A stretch of 64,000 nt of DNA, from NCBI RefSeq assembly GCF_002165575.1, contig NZ_MXQF01000004.1:62001-126000 (forward strand). Direction: 5' to 3'. Under the pieces are notes generated by a model. The model searched no databases, was not told where the DNA came from, and saw only the letters and a list, made by a program, of their open reading frames with translations. The DNA is from Pseudoalteromonas sp. A601 (GTDB taxonomy: Bacteria > Pseudomonadota > Gammaproteobacteria > Enterobacterales > Alteromonadaceae). Below, piece by piece: positions 7,712 to 16,892 of this stretch (position 1 is the first letter of the stretch; the number at the start of each line of letters is the position of its first letter). The position numbers and the translations under genes were made by a program.

Positions 7712-7985
7712 TTTCAACTCCATTTTGTTTTTTGAACTCAGCAAGTAAGTTTTCCTTTGGTGGAGGAAGTTGCAAGTAAAAACCATCATCTGTTAACGCT
7801 TGCTTAACTGTATTTAAATCGGCTCCACCTAAGTGCTCACGCTTTGCTAAGTTAATAATCATTACATATTGAGGTTGACCAAACATGGTCATTAAAGGTT
7901 CCGGTACCTTACTGAAATCATCTCTTTTTTCTACAAAAAGAAAGGTATCCGCTTTTTTCTTACTTTTATATACCGCAGTGAGCAT
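7704..7985 (-). CDS. ycgL: YcgL domain protein
   Basis: 93 residues from the ATG at 7985. An earlier in-frame start would add 12 residues not found in the family. It matches E. coli YcgL closely: TAVYKSKKKADTFLFVEKRD, PEPLMTMFGQPQYVM, VKQALTDDGFYLQLPPPKEN. The function of YcgL is not known. It is divergent from minC, an arrangement also seen in E. coli, and its 3' end overlaps the transglycosylase start. Confidence 0.88.
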   Translation of the reverse strand: MLTAVYKSKKKADTFLFVEKRDDFSKVPEPLMTMFGQPQYVMIINLAKREHLGGADLNTVKQALTDDGFYLQLPPPKENLLAEFKKQNGVESD

Positions 7986-8154
7986 TATGACCCTATAAAT
8001 TCTTGCGTAACAGTGCCGCACACTATAACATGAGAGTAATAATAAGTTAGAAAAATTAGATTAGAAATTTCACCTTATCCATATAAATTAAGGCCTTATT
8101 CAGCCTGTATTTATTTTAATTTTGTTTCTAGTCAAAAAATACAATTGAGTGTAT

Positions 8155-8859
8155 ATGTCGGACCAAATTTTTGAACTAAAGGGAAATCTTTTTACGTTAT
8201 CAGTTTTACACTTGTACAGTACTGATATTAACCTTTTAGCAGAACAACTTTATATAAAAATATCACAAGCTCCTCGGTTCTTTGAAGGCGCACCCATTGT
8301 TGTTAATTTAGTTGAAGTTAAAAACGATGAAATAGATTTTGTTCATTTAAAGTCGTTGATTGAGCGCCTGAGCTTCAACCCTGTCGGTGTATGTAATGGT
8401 TCGGATGAGCAGCATAAACTTGCCAAGTCGGCAGGTCTTTCTGTATTAAACTATTCACAAGACGTTAAGAGTGAACCTGTTAAACAAGAGCCCAATACAT
8501 CAATTGTAGAAAAGACAGTTCACTTACCTGCGCAAGTTATAAATGGCACGGTACGTTCTGGCCAGCAAGTTTATGCAAAAGATAGAGATCTTATAGTGCT
8601 CGGTGCAGTTAGTCACGGTGCTGAAGTTATTGCTGATGGTAATGTACATATATATGGCACTTTACGTGGGCGAGCTATTGCTGGCGCACAAGGTTTAAAA
8701 GAAGCGCATATTTTTTGCCAGAAATTAGAAGCAGAGCTTGTTTCAATTGATGGTAATTACTGGATCAGTGACTCATTACAGGGTGAACACTGGGGACAGG
8801 CCGCGCAAATACAACAAAAAAATGAATCATTAGAAATTTCAGCTTTGGTTAAAGGATAA
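8155..8859 (+). CDS. minC: Septum-site inhibitor MinC
   Basis: 234 residues from the ATG at 8155 (MSDQIFELKGNLFTLS), chosen over a GTG at 8149 by alignment with E. coli MinC. The N-terminal FtsZ-binding domain (~1-115) is joined by a linker to the C-terminal beta-helix domain (~125-220): VINGTVRSGQQVYAKDRDLI, GAVSHGAEVIADGNVHIYGT, LRGRAIAGAQG. It blocks FtsZ ring formation away from mid-cell when recruited by MinD. First gene of the minCDE operon, 5 bp before minD. Confidence 0.95.
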   Translation: MSDQIFELKGNLFTLSVLHLYSTDINLLAEQLYIKISQAPRFFEGAPIVVNLVEVKNDEIDFVHLKSLIERLSFNPVGVCNGSDEQHKLAKSAGLSVLNYSQDVKSEPVKQEPNTSIVEKTVHLPAQVINGTVRSGQQVYAKDRDLIVLGAVSHGAEVIADGNVHIYGTLRGRAIAGAQGLKEAHIFCQKLEAELVSIDGNYWISDSLQGEHWGQAAQIQQKNESLEISALVKG

Positions 8860-8864
8860 ATCTT

Positions 8865-9674
8865 ATGGCAAAAGTAATTGTCGTTACATCTGGTAAAGGT
8901 GGTGTAGGTAAAACTACGTCAAGTGCTGCAATTGGCACAGGTTTAGCTCTTAAAGGCTATAAAACAGTTATTATCGATTTTGATATTGGCTTACGTAACC
9001 TTGATTTAATCATGGGCTGTGAGCGTCGTGTAGTTTATGACTTTGTTAATGTTATTAACGGCGAAGCAAACCTTAATCAAGCACTTATTAAAGATAAACG
9101 CGTTGAGAAGTTATTTTTACTACCGGCATCGCAAACTCGCGATAAAGATGCACTCACCCGTGATGGTGTAGAGCGCGTGTTAAATGAGTTGAAAAAAGAT
9201 TTTGATTATATTGTTTGTGATTCACCTGCAGGTATTGAAGCAGGTGCAATGATGGCAATGTACTTTGCAGATGAAGCAATTGTGACGACGAACCCTGAAG
9301 TTTCATCTGTACGAGATTCAGACCGTATTTTAGGTATTCTGCACAGTAAATCTAAGCGTGCAGAAGAAGGCCTTGAGAATATTAAAGAGCATCTTCTCCT
9401 CACGCGCTACAACGCAGAGCGTGTAGAAAAAGGTGAGATGCTCTCTGTTGAAGATGTTAAAGATATTTTATCAATTCCACTATTGGGTGTTATTCCAGAG
9501 TCTCAAGCCGTACTAAGTGCATCAAATTCAGGCCAACCGGTTATTCTTGATTCTGAATCTGATGCAGGGCTTGCTTATGCTGACGCAATTGAGCGTTTGT
9601 TAGGCGAGACAGTCGATTTTCGCTTCTTAGATGTAGAGAAGAAAGGTTTATTCAAACGGATATTTGGAGGTTAA
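8865..9674 (+). CDS. minD: Septum-site ATPase MinD
   Basis: 269 residues. Deviant Walker A GKGGVGKT at residues 10-17, Walker B-type region in [11 protein letters not shown], and a C-terminal amphipathic membrane-targeting helix ending [10 protein letters not shown]. The ATP-bound dimer binds the inner membrane and recruits MinC; MinE stimulates its hydrolysis to give pole-to-pole oscillation. It starts at ATG with AAGG upstream (AAAGGATAAATCTT) and ends 1 bp before the minE start codon. Confidence 0.97.
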   Translation: MAKVIVVTSGKGGVGKTTSSAAIGTGLALKGYKTVIIDFDIGLRNLDLIMGCERRVVYDFVNVINGEANLNQALIKDKRVEKLFLLPASQTRDKDALTRDGVERVLNELKKDFDYIVCDSPAGIEAGAMMAMYFADEAIVTTNPEVSSVRDSDRILGILHSKSKRAEEGLENIKEHLLLTRYNAERVEKGEMLSVEDVKDILSIPLLGVIPESQAVLSASNSGQPVILDSESDAGLAYADAIERLLGETVDFRFLDVEKKGLFKRIFGG

Positions 9675-9675
9675 T

Positions 9676-9939
9676 GTGTCTTTACTTGACTACTTCCGCT
9701 CAGAAAAGAAAAACACCGCATCACTGGCAAAAGAGCGATTGCAGATCATTGTTGCGCACGAGCGCTCACAACGTGGTACACCAGATTATTTACCACAGTT
9801 AAAACAAGACATACTTGATGTGATACGTAAGTATGTAAATGTGAATACTGATGCAGTGCAAGTACAGTTTGATCAAAATGAAGATGATTTAGCCGTGCTT
9901 GAACTCAACGTTACATTACCTGATGAAGAAAAGAAGTAA
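9676..9939 (+). CDS. minE: Topological specificity factor MinE
   Basis: 87 residues from a GTG at 9676, giving [20 protein letters not shown] as in other MinE proteins. The ribosome site GGAGG at 9666-9670 lies inside the end of minD. An in-frame TTG at 9664 would add residues absent from the family. The N-terminal membrane/MinD-contact helix ([13 protein letters not shown]) and the C-terminal dimer domain are both present. It activates MinD ATPase and restricts MinCD to the poles. Confidence 0.95.
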   Translation: MSLLDYFRSEKKNTASLAKERLQIIVAHERSQRGTPDYLPQLKQDILDVIRKYVNVNTDAVQVQFDQNEDDLAVLELNVTLPDEEKK

Positions 9940-9993
9940 TTGGTAGCCACGTTATATAAAGTACTACTTTCTAATGTGGTTATAATTTACTCT

Positions 9994-10017
9994 AAAGGGC
10001 GCTTGATGCGCCCTTTT
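9994..10017 (+). terminator. minCDE terminator
   Basis: AAAGGGCGC-TTGAT-GCGCCCTTT hairpin followed by T, 55 bp after the minE stop. Confidence 0.75.
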
Positions 10018-10036
10018 ACTGTTCTTGCAACTTGAA

Positions 10037-10705
10037 CTAGATAAAATCCAACGTCAATAATACTCGCTGACTATTTTGTGTGACAAGCGGGGAGCGGTGT
10101 ACCAAGCCTGCACCTTGCGTATCTTGCCAGTTTTCTCCTTTTAATAATGCAACATCGCCTTGATTTAGGCTCTGTATACTTTTTGGGTTTTTAAATAAAC
10201 CTGAGTCTTCATCTGCTTTGCCGTTATTGCCTGCACCTAACTTACTGCGGTCCACATGTTCATGCTTGAGCCACTGTGTTGCAACTCCTTGATAAGTTGA
10301 TACTAAGCGGCAAGGTATTTTATCAACATGAAAACGTGGGCACATAGGTTTATCGAGCATCGTTAAACGCAAGCCTGCTCGCTTTAAACCAAACAAACAA
10401 CAAAACATATCTACAATTAAAGCTATGTCTTCGCTCAATATTGATGCAGCCTCTGAGCTACCTAAAATGTTAGTGAGCTCTGCAAATGTCTTTTCTGGTG
10501 CAACGGCTAATTCAAGCGATTTTAGTTGATTAGTATTTATAAGCTCACGTACCGCTTCAGAAAGCGTGTCAGCAAGCTTTCGCTGCCATATAACTATATT
10601 GACATCGGGTTGATAAATATCAGTAAATATATTTGGGCTAGTGTCTATTGCGGCACGTCGCATGAGTAACTCTTGGGCTATGCTAGGTGTTGCGAGTAAA
10701 GTCAT
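10037..10705 (-). CDS. DUF1826 protein, possible 2OG-Fe(II) oxygenase-like fold
   Basis: 222 residues from the ATG at 10705, which overlaps the stop of the upstream CobW gene in ATGA. Proteins of this type (DUF1826) are commonly paired with zinc-regulated CobW GTPases. The C-terminal half reads [20 protein letters not shown], then [19 protein letters not shown] and RVLLTLDF. The spacing of an HxD, a distal His and a following Arg between beta strands resembles the iron and 2-oxoglutarate site of dioxygenases. That is my inference from the motif, not an established function. The N-terminal ~120 residues are helical with no motif that I recognise. Confidence 0.7.
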   Translation of the reverse strand: MTLLATPSIAQELLMRRAAIDTSPNIFTDIYQPDVNIVIWQRKLADTLSEAVRELINTNQLKSLELAVAPEKTFAELTNILGSSEAASILSEDIALIVDMFCCLFGLKRAGLRLTMLDKPMCPRFHVDKIPCRLVSTYQGVATQWLKHEHVDRSKLGAGNNGKADEDSGLFKNPKSIQSLNQGDVALLKGENWQDTQGAGLVHRSPLVTQNSQRVLLTLDFI

Positions 10706-11904
10706 ACACCTTCCTCCCAAATTGGAAATGGATCGTGCAAAGATGACCAGTGCTCTTTACCTTTAAGCAAAATATCATCACTGAGTAAACACGCATCAAG
10801 TGCACCTTTGATTGCATCTTGATTTAAAGATTGCCCAATAAAAACCAACTCTTGACGCATATCACCATACGGTTCTTGCCACTTATTATTGATTTCTTCC
10901 AATGACTCATCATCAGTCGGCCATTCACTTTTAGGCAAGGCTTTATAAAACATTCCTGCAAAACCATAATCGGCAATGCCACCTGCTTGATTCCACTGCC
11001 CACAAAAATCAGGCCGTGTGGCTAACCAAAAATAACCTTTTGAACGAAGCATTTTTCCATACTGTTCAGTAGTGTGTAGAAATTGATAAAACTTATTAGG
11101 GTCAAAAGGACGATGAGCAACATAATTAAAGCTGCTTATTCCATACTCTTGTGTTTCTGGGATTTGCTCACCTCGCATTTCTTTTAACCAGCCAGGTGCT
11201 TGCTGTGCCTTATCGAAATCAAATAAATTGGTATTAAGGATTTCATTTATTGCCACATTACCTGATGTGATAGGTATAATTTTGGCTTCAGTATTTAGCG
11301 TATGTAAAATTGCGGTGAGCTGAGATATTTGCTCTTTAGTAACTAGGTCTGTTTTGCTGATCAAAATAACATCAGCAAATTCCACTTGGTCAACCAGCAA
11401 TTCAGTTATACTGCGCTCGTCATCTTCACCTAATGATTCACCAACATCATGCAAAAATTCAGCTTGTTCGTAATCATTTAAAAAATTAACGCCATCAACA
11501 ACCGTCACCATTGTATCTAACCTTGCAACATCAGATAATGAACGACTGTTTTCATCGGCAAACGTGAATGTTTCAGCAACTGGCAGAGGCTCTGAAATAC
11601 CCGTAGATTCAATAACTAAATAGTCAAACCTCCCTTCTTTGGCAAGTTTTGTTACTTCTATTAAAAGGTCTTCTCGTAACGTACAACAAATACAACCGTT
11701 ACTCATCTCTACAAGTTTTTCATTGCTGTGGTTTAGTGACACTTCATTTTTAATAACAGCAGCGTCGATATTAAGATCACTCATATCATTTACGATGACA
11801 GCCACTTTTAAATTTTGCCGATTATTTAAAATATGGCTAAGAACGGTGGTTTTACCAGCACCGAGAAAGCCAGATAAAACTGTGACGGGCAGTTTTTTAT
11901 TCAT
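10702..11904 (-). CDS. CobW/COG0523 GTPase, ZigA type
   Basis: 400 residues. Walker [12 protein letters not shown] near residue 10, the metal-binding [11 protein letters not shown] (CxCC) near residue 70, Walker B-like [11 protein letters not shown], a guanine-specificity region LISKTDLV, and the CobW C-terminal domain. COG0523 GTPases hand zinc to client proteins; the ZigA/YeiR/YjiA branch acts in zinc starvation. The zinc role is supported by the DUF1826 partner overlapping its stop and by a Zur-like palindrome 28 bp before the ATG. The ribosome site is weak (AGAG upstream). Confidence 0.85.
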   Translation of the reverse strand: MNKKLPVTVLSGFLGAGKTTVLSHILNNRQNLKVAVIVNDMSDLNIDAAVIKNEVSLNHSNEKLVEMSNGCICCTLREDLLIEVTKLAKEGRFDYLVIESTGISEPLPVAETFTFADENSRSLSDVARLDTMVTVVDGVNFLNDYEQAEFLHDVGESLGEDDERSITELLVDQVEFADVILISKTDLVTKEQISQLTAILHTLNTEAKIIPITSGNVAINEILNTNLFDFDKAQQAPGWLKEMRGEQIPETQEYGISSFNYVAHRPFDPNKFYQFLHTTEQYGKMLRSKGYFWLATRPDFCGQWNQAGGIADYGFAGMFYKALPKSEWPTDDESLEEINNKWQEPYGDMRQELVFIGQSLNQDAIKGALDACLLSDDILLKGKEHWSSLHDPFPIWEEGV

Positions 11905-11931
11905 TTTTGAGCTCTTTAGTTAAATAATTTA

Positions 11932-11954
11932 GAGATGTTATATTATATCAATGA
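11932..11954 (-). promoter_or_regulatory. Candidate Zur box upstream of the CobW/DUF1826 operon
   Basis: The plus-strand halves are GAGATGTTATA and TATATCAATGA around one T. They compare with the gammaproteobacterial Zur consensus halves GAAATGTTATA and TATAACATTTC: the left half differs by one base, and the right half keeps TATA-CA-T. It lies 28-50 bp upstream of the start codon, where a repressor would cover the promoter. Found by eye; not scored against a matrix. Confidence 0.5.
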
Positions 11955-12119
11955 AATTTGCTAGTTCACTTATTTTTCAAAGCATAAATTAGTTTAAAAC
12001 GAAAGCAGCTAAAATGTTTATCCTGTATGAGGTAATTTACCGAATAAACGTTTAGACTGATTATTACTAAGCACTGAAAGCGCTTTAGAGTTTTAAAACA
12101 ACGAATAGGAGTATAAAGG

Positions 12120-12779
12120 ATGAAATTTCTTATTTTTTTGGGTACTGTTCGCGACAGCACTCCGCCAAGACCTGCAAGATTAGGTTTGCGCGTTGCGAAA
12201 TCTATTCTTAGTTATTTGCAAAACACTTATTCAGATCATCAATTTGAATTAATTGATCCATTAGATTATCCATTAGAGCCTGTGTTCAAACCGCAATTCG
12301 CCTATGCCAAAGGTAAAGCTCCCGAGCCACTGAACACCCTTGCAGAAAAAATAGCCACAGCAGATGGCTATGTCATGGTAAGCCCCGAATACAACCACTC
12401 TATGAGCCCTGCTCTTGCTAACTTACTGAATCATTTTGCCAGCTCATCATTTGCATACAAACCAAGCGCTATTGTTACCTATTCAGCAGGGCAATGGGGC
12501 GGAATGCGAGCAGCAGTTGGTATGCGTACGTTTTTAGCTGAACTTGGTTGTTTATCTGTCTCTGCAATGATCCATATCCCTAAAGCTCAGGAAGTATTTA
12601 ACGAAGATGGTTCAGTGCAAGCAACTGAAGACGAAAATGCATGGATGAACTACTACAGTCGTACTTTTAATCAATTAATGTGGTGGGCGTCAGCAACTAA
12701 TCACTATAAAGATGAAGTAAACCCACGTGAAATAGTGGGTGACTTTAAAACATCACCAACCCAACGAAATGCACCTTAG
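12120..12779 (+). CDS. NAD(P)H-dependent FMN reductase-like flavoprotein
   Basis: 219 residues, flavodoxin-like fold of the NADPH-dependent FMN reductase group. It opens FLIFLGTVRDSTPPRPA, a phosphate-binding loop, then carries the family signature VSPEYNHSMSPALANLLNHF and the flavin-contact region SAGQWGGMRAAVGMRTFLAELG. It likely reduces FMN or a quinone-like acceptor in the cytoplasm. AGGAG lies about 12 nt before the ATG. Monocistronic, divergent from the CobW operon; substrate unknown. Confidence 0.8.
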   Translation: MKFLIFLGTVRDSTPPRPARLGLRVAKSILSYLQNTYSDHQFELIDPLDYPLEPVFKPQFAYAKGKAPEPLNTLAEKIATADGYVMVSPEYNHSMSPALANLLNHFASSSFAYKPSAIVTYSAGQWGGMRAAVGMRTFLAELGCLSVSAMIHIPKAQEVFNEDGSVQATEDENAWMNYYSRTFNQLMWWASATNHYKDEVNPREIVGDFKTSPTQRNAP

Positions 12780-12852
12780 GCGATATATTCATACACAGTA
12801 CCTGATTTAAAAGCCGCTCTGCAGCTCACTTTTCAATACTGATTTTAGTGGG

Positions 12853-13851
12853 CTAAATCAGGCTATTGGCATTGATTAATTTACTTTCATGTTCTGATTT
12901 AACTGCATAGTCAAAGCCAGGTTGAATACAATAAGAGCCATATTCACCGGCTTTATTTAGTGCTAAAAACCCGACCTGAAATTGCTTATAATCACCCAAT
13001 TTACTTGCAATACGTTCAACAGCGGCCTTGCATGCGTCGGTAGGTGACATACCTTGGCGCATCATTTCAACTACAAGGTGGCAGCCTACAGTTTTCATCA
13101 TTAACTCCCCCATACCTGTTGCAGTTGCAGCACCAATTTCATTGTCTACGTATAAGCCAGCGCCAATAATAGGAGAGTCGCCTACCCGCCCAGCCATTTT
13201 AAAAGCGGCACCACTGGTGGTACACGCACCAGATAAATTACCATCATAATCTAATGCTAGCATTCCTATTGTGTCGTGATTTTCAATATTGATCACAGGT
13301 GCGTATTTTGATTCCACCAGCCAATCTTGCCAGGCTTTCTCGGCTTTTGCTGTGAGTAAGTTTTCTTCTTCAAAACCATTTGCTTTAGCAAATTGTAGCG
13401 CGCCTTCACCAACCAACATAACATGCGGTGTTTTATCCATGACTAATCGGGCAACAGAAATTGGGTGTTTAATATTTTGCAAATAAGCCACTGAGCCACA
13501 ATTTTGATTCTCATCCATAATGCATGCATCAAGGGTGACGTGACCTTCTCTATCTGGGTAGCCACCGTATCCAACCGTCATTACATTAGGATCAGCTTCA
13601 GGTATGCGCACACCCGCCTCTACAGCATCAATCGCTTTCCCTTTTGCATTGAGTATTCGCCAAGCTTCTTGATTTGCAGCAACACCATGTTGCCATGTAG
13701 AAACAACAACCGGCTTAGTGCGTATTTTTGATTTACTTAATTTCGTTGAAAGTTGCTGAGGGTCTGCAATACTTTTGCTCGCTAAGGTTGAAGCACCCAG
13801 TGCAAGTAAAGTAGTTATGGATTGCTTTAAAAAAGTTCGTTTAGTATTCAT
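12853..13851 (-). CDS. N4-(beta-N-acetylglucosaminyl)-L-asparaginase (glycosylasparaginase)
   Basis: 332 residues. It hydrolyses the GlcNAc-Asn bond left after N-glycoprotein breakdown, giving aspartate and GlcNAc (via the glycosylamine). It is made as a precursor that cleaves itself before a threonine; that site is seen in NHDTIGMLALD, followed by GNLSGACTTSGAAFKMAGRVGD. The N-terminus TKRTFLKQSITTLLALGAST is an export signal with a near twin-arginine motif (KR instead of RR), so a periplasmic site is likely. It lies downstream of the discoidin lipoprotein and TonB receptor on the same strand, beyond a terminator hairpin. Confidence 0.88.
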   Translation of the reverse strand: MNTKRTFLKQSITTLLALGASTLASKSIADPQQLSTKLSKSKIRTKPVVVSTWQHGVAANQEAWRILNAKGKAIDAVEAGVRIPEADPNVMTVGYGGYPDREGHVTLDACIMDENQNCGSVAYLQNIKHPISVARLVMDKTPHVMLVGEGALQFAKANGFEEENLLTAKAEKAWQDWLVESKYAPVINIENHDTIGMLALDYDGNLSGACTTSGAAFKMAGRVGDSPIIGAGLYVDNEIGAATATGMGELMMKTVGCHLVVEMMRQGMSPTDACKAAVERIASKLGDYKQFQVGFLALNKAGEYGSYCIQPGFDYAVKSEHESKLINANSLI

Positions 13852-13878
13852 TGGTTAACCTAGATTGGCATTAATAAA

Positions 13879-13904
13879 AAAGGTCAGAAATCATTCTGAC
13901 CTTT
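13879..13904 (-). terminator. Terminator after the discoidin lipoprotein gene
   Basis: AAAGGTCAGAA / TTCTGACCTTT hairpin (11-bp arms, 4-nt loop), with the T run on the minus strand. It separates the receptor-lipoprotein transcript from the glycosylasparaginase gene. Confidence 0.65.
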
Positions 13905-13916
13905 GCTCTGTTAAAC

Positions 13917-15730
13917 CTATTTATTTAGTCCAAGTAACTCAATTTCTGCTATTTGTACAAGGCCATCATTGTTTGCATTTTTACTAATATTTAAACGATA
14001 GCTCGAATAGCCAAAGCCATTAGTAAAATCAAAACTGCGGCGTTCAAAGCGTGTATCCCAGCTTTCACCGACCCATGCGGCAACTTCAATCCATGTTTCA
14101 CCACCATCATTAGAGCCAAGTAGAGTGAAGTTTTCAGGGTCACGCTCTGGTGCATCATTTGCGCTCGTAATAGCAAGGCCACTAACAACTTGTTGTTGAG
14201 TAAAATCGACCTGAATCCATGCTGGATCTTCCGCTGTAGGGGCGCCTTGCCAATCATTATGGTCAAGCCATTTTGTATTAGTATCACCATCAAATGCTTT
14301 ATCAGGACTTTCGCCATCACCAATACTATAACGGGCACTATAAACGGTGCCAGGTAAACGACTTAAATCTATAAACACGTAATCAGGGCCTATAGTTGCG
14401 ATTTCAGCTATTTGTACCAAACCATCATTATTCGCATTTTTACTGACTGAAAGACGATAGTAGCTATAAGCTAAGGTATTACTAAACGATAGGTTTTTTT
14501 GTTCAAAACGTTCTTCAAATGTTTCACCTACCCATGATGCTAAGTTAGTCCAATCCTCTGCGTTATTAGACCCCAGGATGCTGAATGATTCAGGATCACG
14601 TTCTGGTGCGTCGCCTGCGCTTGTTATTGACAATGTATTAACGGCTTTTGCCTCTGGTAACTGAACTTGGATCCAAGCAGGGTCGTCAGCGGTTGGCGCC
14701 CCTTGCCAGTCATTATGATCAAGCCATTTAGTGTTAATGTCATTATCAAATGCCTGCGCAGCACTTTCACTATCACTTATACTAAAACGTGCACTATAAC
14801 TAACTCCATCGGCTTTACTATGATCTAATCCTGGTTGCTCTGGACCAATTAAGTCTATGTTAGCGATTTGCAACAAGCCGTCATTATTCTTGTTTTTACT
14901 AATTTCTAATCGGTAGCTTGAAAAAGCCAATTGATTTTGTAATGAAAATGCTCTTGTTTGTCCTCGCTCCTCAAAGGTCTCTCCTACCCAACTTGCAAGC
15001 TTTTGCCATGTTGTTCCACCATCATTTGATGCGAGTAAAGAAAAGTTTTCAGGATCACGTTCAGGTGCATCATTTGCACTTGTTATAGCTAATGTGTCGA
15101 CCGCAACAGCAGTGTCAAAGTCCATTTGGATCCAAGATGGTTCAGCTTCTGTCGGAGCTCCGAGCCAATCGTTATGATCGAGCCATTTTGTTGATGGGTC
15201 GTTATCAAATGCTTTATCTTGGTTTTCTGCATCACCAATACTATTTCTAGCTGTTGCTACACCGTTGACTATATTTGTATGATCAACACTGTTAAACACC
15301 GGTCCAACCATCTGAATATCAGTTAACTGAACCAAGCCATCATTATTTTTGTTTTTTGTAATATTAATACGATAACTTTTATATTTTTGACCGTTACTAA
15401 AGCTAAACTCTTGGCGCATAAGCCGCTCGTCAAATGATACACCGACAAAGCTTGCAAGGCTTGCCCATGTTTCTCCGCCATCATTTGAGCCTAAGATTGT
15501 GAAGTTTTCCGGATCTCGCTCAGGTGCATCATTAGCACTGGTAATAAAAAGACTATTCACTGCATGAGCATTAGTAAAATCAACCTGTATCCATGAAGGC
15601 GACTCTTGTGAAGGTGCCCCCAACCAATCGTTATGGTCTAGCCACTTTGTTTCTATGTTAGAATCAAATGCTTTTGCGGCATCCTCTGCATCACTTATAG
15701 CATTTCTTGCTGTATATACAGCACCAACTA
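13917..15730 (-). repeat. Four tandem ~450-bp repeats encoding discoidin domains
   Basis: Repeat starts (minus strand) fall near 15725, 15250, 14795 and 14345, judged from the recurring ARxxIxDxE motif. The encoded TKWLDHNDW and NDAPERDPE blocks are nearly identical between copies, while the linkers differ. Confidence 0.8.
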
Positions 15731-16766
15731 AATTCTCCTGTGTTGTTACTTCTTGTAATGGGCCTGTCGATACAGGTGCATCAAATAAAGATAGTTTTAA
15801 GTCGACAATAGTATCAGCACTCAACCCTAGCTCTTCAGTTAAAGGGTGCATGGTGATTGCATCAAATGTTACTTGGCGTACAGCTTCCAGAGCAACGGTG
15901 TCTTCTAAAAGTGACGCGGTAATGTTCTGCTGCGCATCTTCCATCACCGATTGAAGGGTTTGAGTTTCACTAAACTGGGCAAATGCTGCGTTCAATAATG
16001 ATAATTTAATTGTCATTTCATCAACATATTGGGTTGCACAAACTTGCTCACCTGACTCATCCTCTTCGCAGGTTTCACCTTGGATAAAGTTTTCAAGTTT
16101 ATCAGCACCAACCACTGGTGTTGTAAATACATTACTGTTAGTTACCTGCATACCCAGTACCCGAAGTAATAAATCAGATACTTGGCTTTGTGCTAACTCC
16201 ATTAACTCTGTGGTTGATACATTTTTCCCTTCTATAATTTGTTGCTCTAATAATTGCGTTGCCAATGTTGTCAGTGCATTTGCCTGTAAAGTAACATCTT
16301 CAACCCCATTGTTAGCATTGCCATAATCAACAGCTAATTGGCCCAAAGTGGTAAATGTATTACCTGCTAAGGCACCTGCCTGCGTTAACTGGGCAAAGTC
16401 TGTATCACCACATTGCAAGGCATCGCAAAGCATTGTTGAATCATCGTTTGTAACAACATTTATTTTTAGCGTTGTATTTATACCAAATCCGGGGGCGGAA
16501 GCTAATTCAATAAAAAATTTACCTTCATTATCTGTAAACTGAGCACCACTAATCGTAAGCTCAGTGCCATTTAATGTACTCACCGTAATGTCAGCATTAG
16601 CTATAGCACCTTTTATTACTGAGCCAGCGATTTCAGCATAGGTAACATCCGGTGTTACCGGTACATTTTCTTTTTGAGGATCATTACTGCCTCCTCCGCA
16701 ACCACTTAATACTCCTACAGTAAGCATCCCAGTGCCTACAAGCTTTAATAATTTTAATTTATTCAT
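13917..16766 (-). CDS. Lipoprotein with four discoidin (F5/8 type C) carbohydrate-binding domains
   Basis: 949 residues. The signal peptide ends in a lipobox (VGVLSGCGGG), so this is a lipid-anchored envelope protein. Residues ~40-345 form an Ig-like domain (YAEIAGSVIKGAIANADITV) and a helical stalk. From ~348 to the end come four ~150-residue copies of a discoidin/CBM32-like domain, each with (V/S)Y(T/S)AR..IGD.E, KAFD.....TKWLDHNDW.GAP, ITSANDAPERDPE and SKN.NNDGL. It lies 126 bp downstream of a large TonB-dependent receptor on the same strand, so the likely job is surface glycan binding for that receptor, like SusD/E/F in Bacteroidetes. The glycan is unknown. Confidence 0.82.
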   Translation of the reverse strand: MNKLKLLKLVGTGMLTVGVLSGCGGGSNDPQKENVPVTPDVTYAEIAGSVIKGAIANADITVSTLNGTELTISGAQFTDNEGKFFIELASAPGFGINTTLKINVVTNDDSTMLCDALQCGDTDFAQLTQAGALAGNTFTTLGQLAVDYGNANNGVEDVTLQANALTTLATQLLEQQIIEGKNVSTTELMELAQSQVSDLLLRVLGMQVTNSNVFTTPVVGADKLENFIQGETCEEDESGEQVCATQYVDEMTIKLSLLNAAFAQFSETQTLQSVMEDAQQNITASLLEDTVALEAVRQVTFDAITMHPLTEELGLSADTIVDLKLSLFDAPVSTGPLQEVTTQENLVGAVYTARNAISDAEDAAKAFDSNIETKWLDHNDWLGAPSQESPSWIQVDFTNAHAVNSLFITSANDAPERDPENFTILGSNDGGETWASLASFVGVSFDERLMRQEFSFSNGQKYKSYRINITKNKNNDGLVQLTDIQMVGPVFNSVDHTNIVNGVATARNSIGDAENQDKAFDNDPSTKWLDHNDWLGAPTEAEPSWIQMDFDTAVAVDTLAITSANDAPERDPENFSLLASNDGGTTWQKLASWVGETFEERGQTRAFSLQNQLAFSSYRLEISKNKNNDGLLQIANIDLIGPEQPGLDHSKADGVSYSARFSISDSESAAQAFDNDINTKWLDHNDWQGAPTADDPAWIQVQLPEAKAVNTLSITSAGDAPERDPESFSILGSNNAEDWTNLASWVGETFEERFEQKNLSFSNTLAYSYYRLSVSKNANNDGLVQIAEIATIGPDYVFIDLSRLPGTVYSARYSIGDGESPDKAFDGDTNTKWLDHNDWQGAPTAEDPAWIQVDFTQQQVVSGLAITSANDAPERDPENFTLLGSNDGGETWIEVAAWVGESWDTRFERRSFDFTNGFGYSSYRLNISKNANNDGLVQIAEIELLGLNK

Positions 16767-16892
16767 GATAGTGCCTTAAATGTTCAGGTGTCGATTACAC
16801 ACTAGCCCGCCCAGTCATTATTTTATTTATCAGGGGTAAGTTATTTATTTACTTAATATTAGTGTGTTAAAACGTACTTATTAATATGGATA

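Noticed and set aside
8149..8154. GTG start for minC two codons upstream
   Set aside because: Alignment with known MinC N-termini supports the ATG at 8155.
13991..14338. 115-residue minus-strand open frame inside the discoidin gene
   Set aside because: It is an alternative frame of the same strand within the fourth discoidin repeat; the main 949-residue frame explains the region.
13917..15730. Regular repeats that could suggest a CRISPR-like or satellite array
   Set aside because: The repeat unit is ~450 bp and encodes protein domains in one open frame; no short direct repeats with unique spacers occur here or elsewhere in the window.
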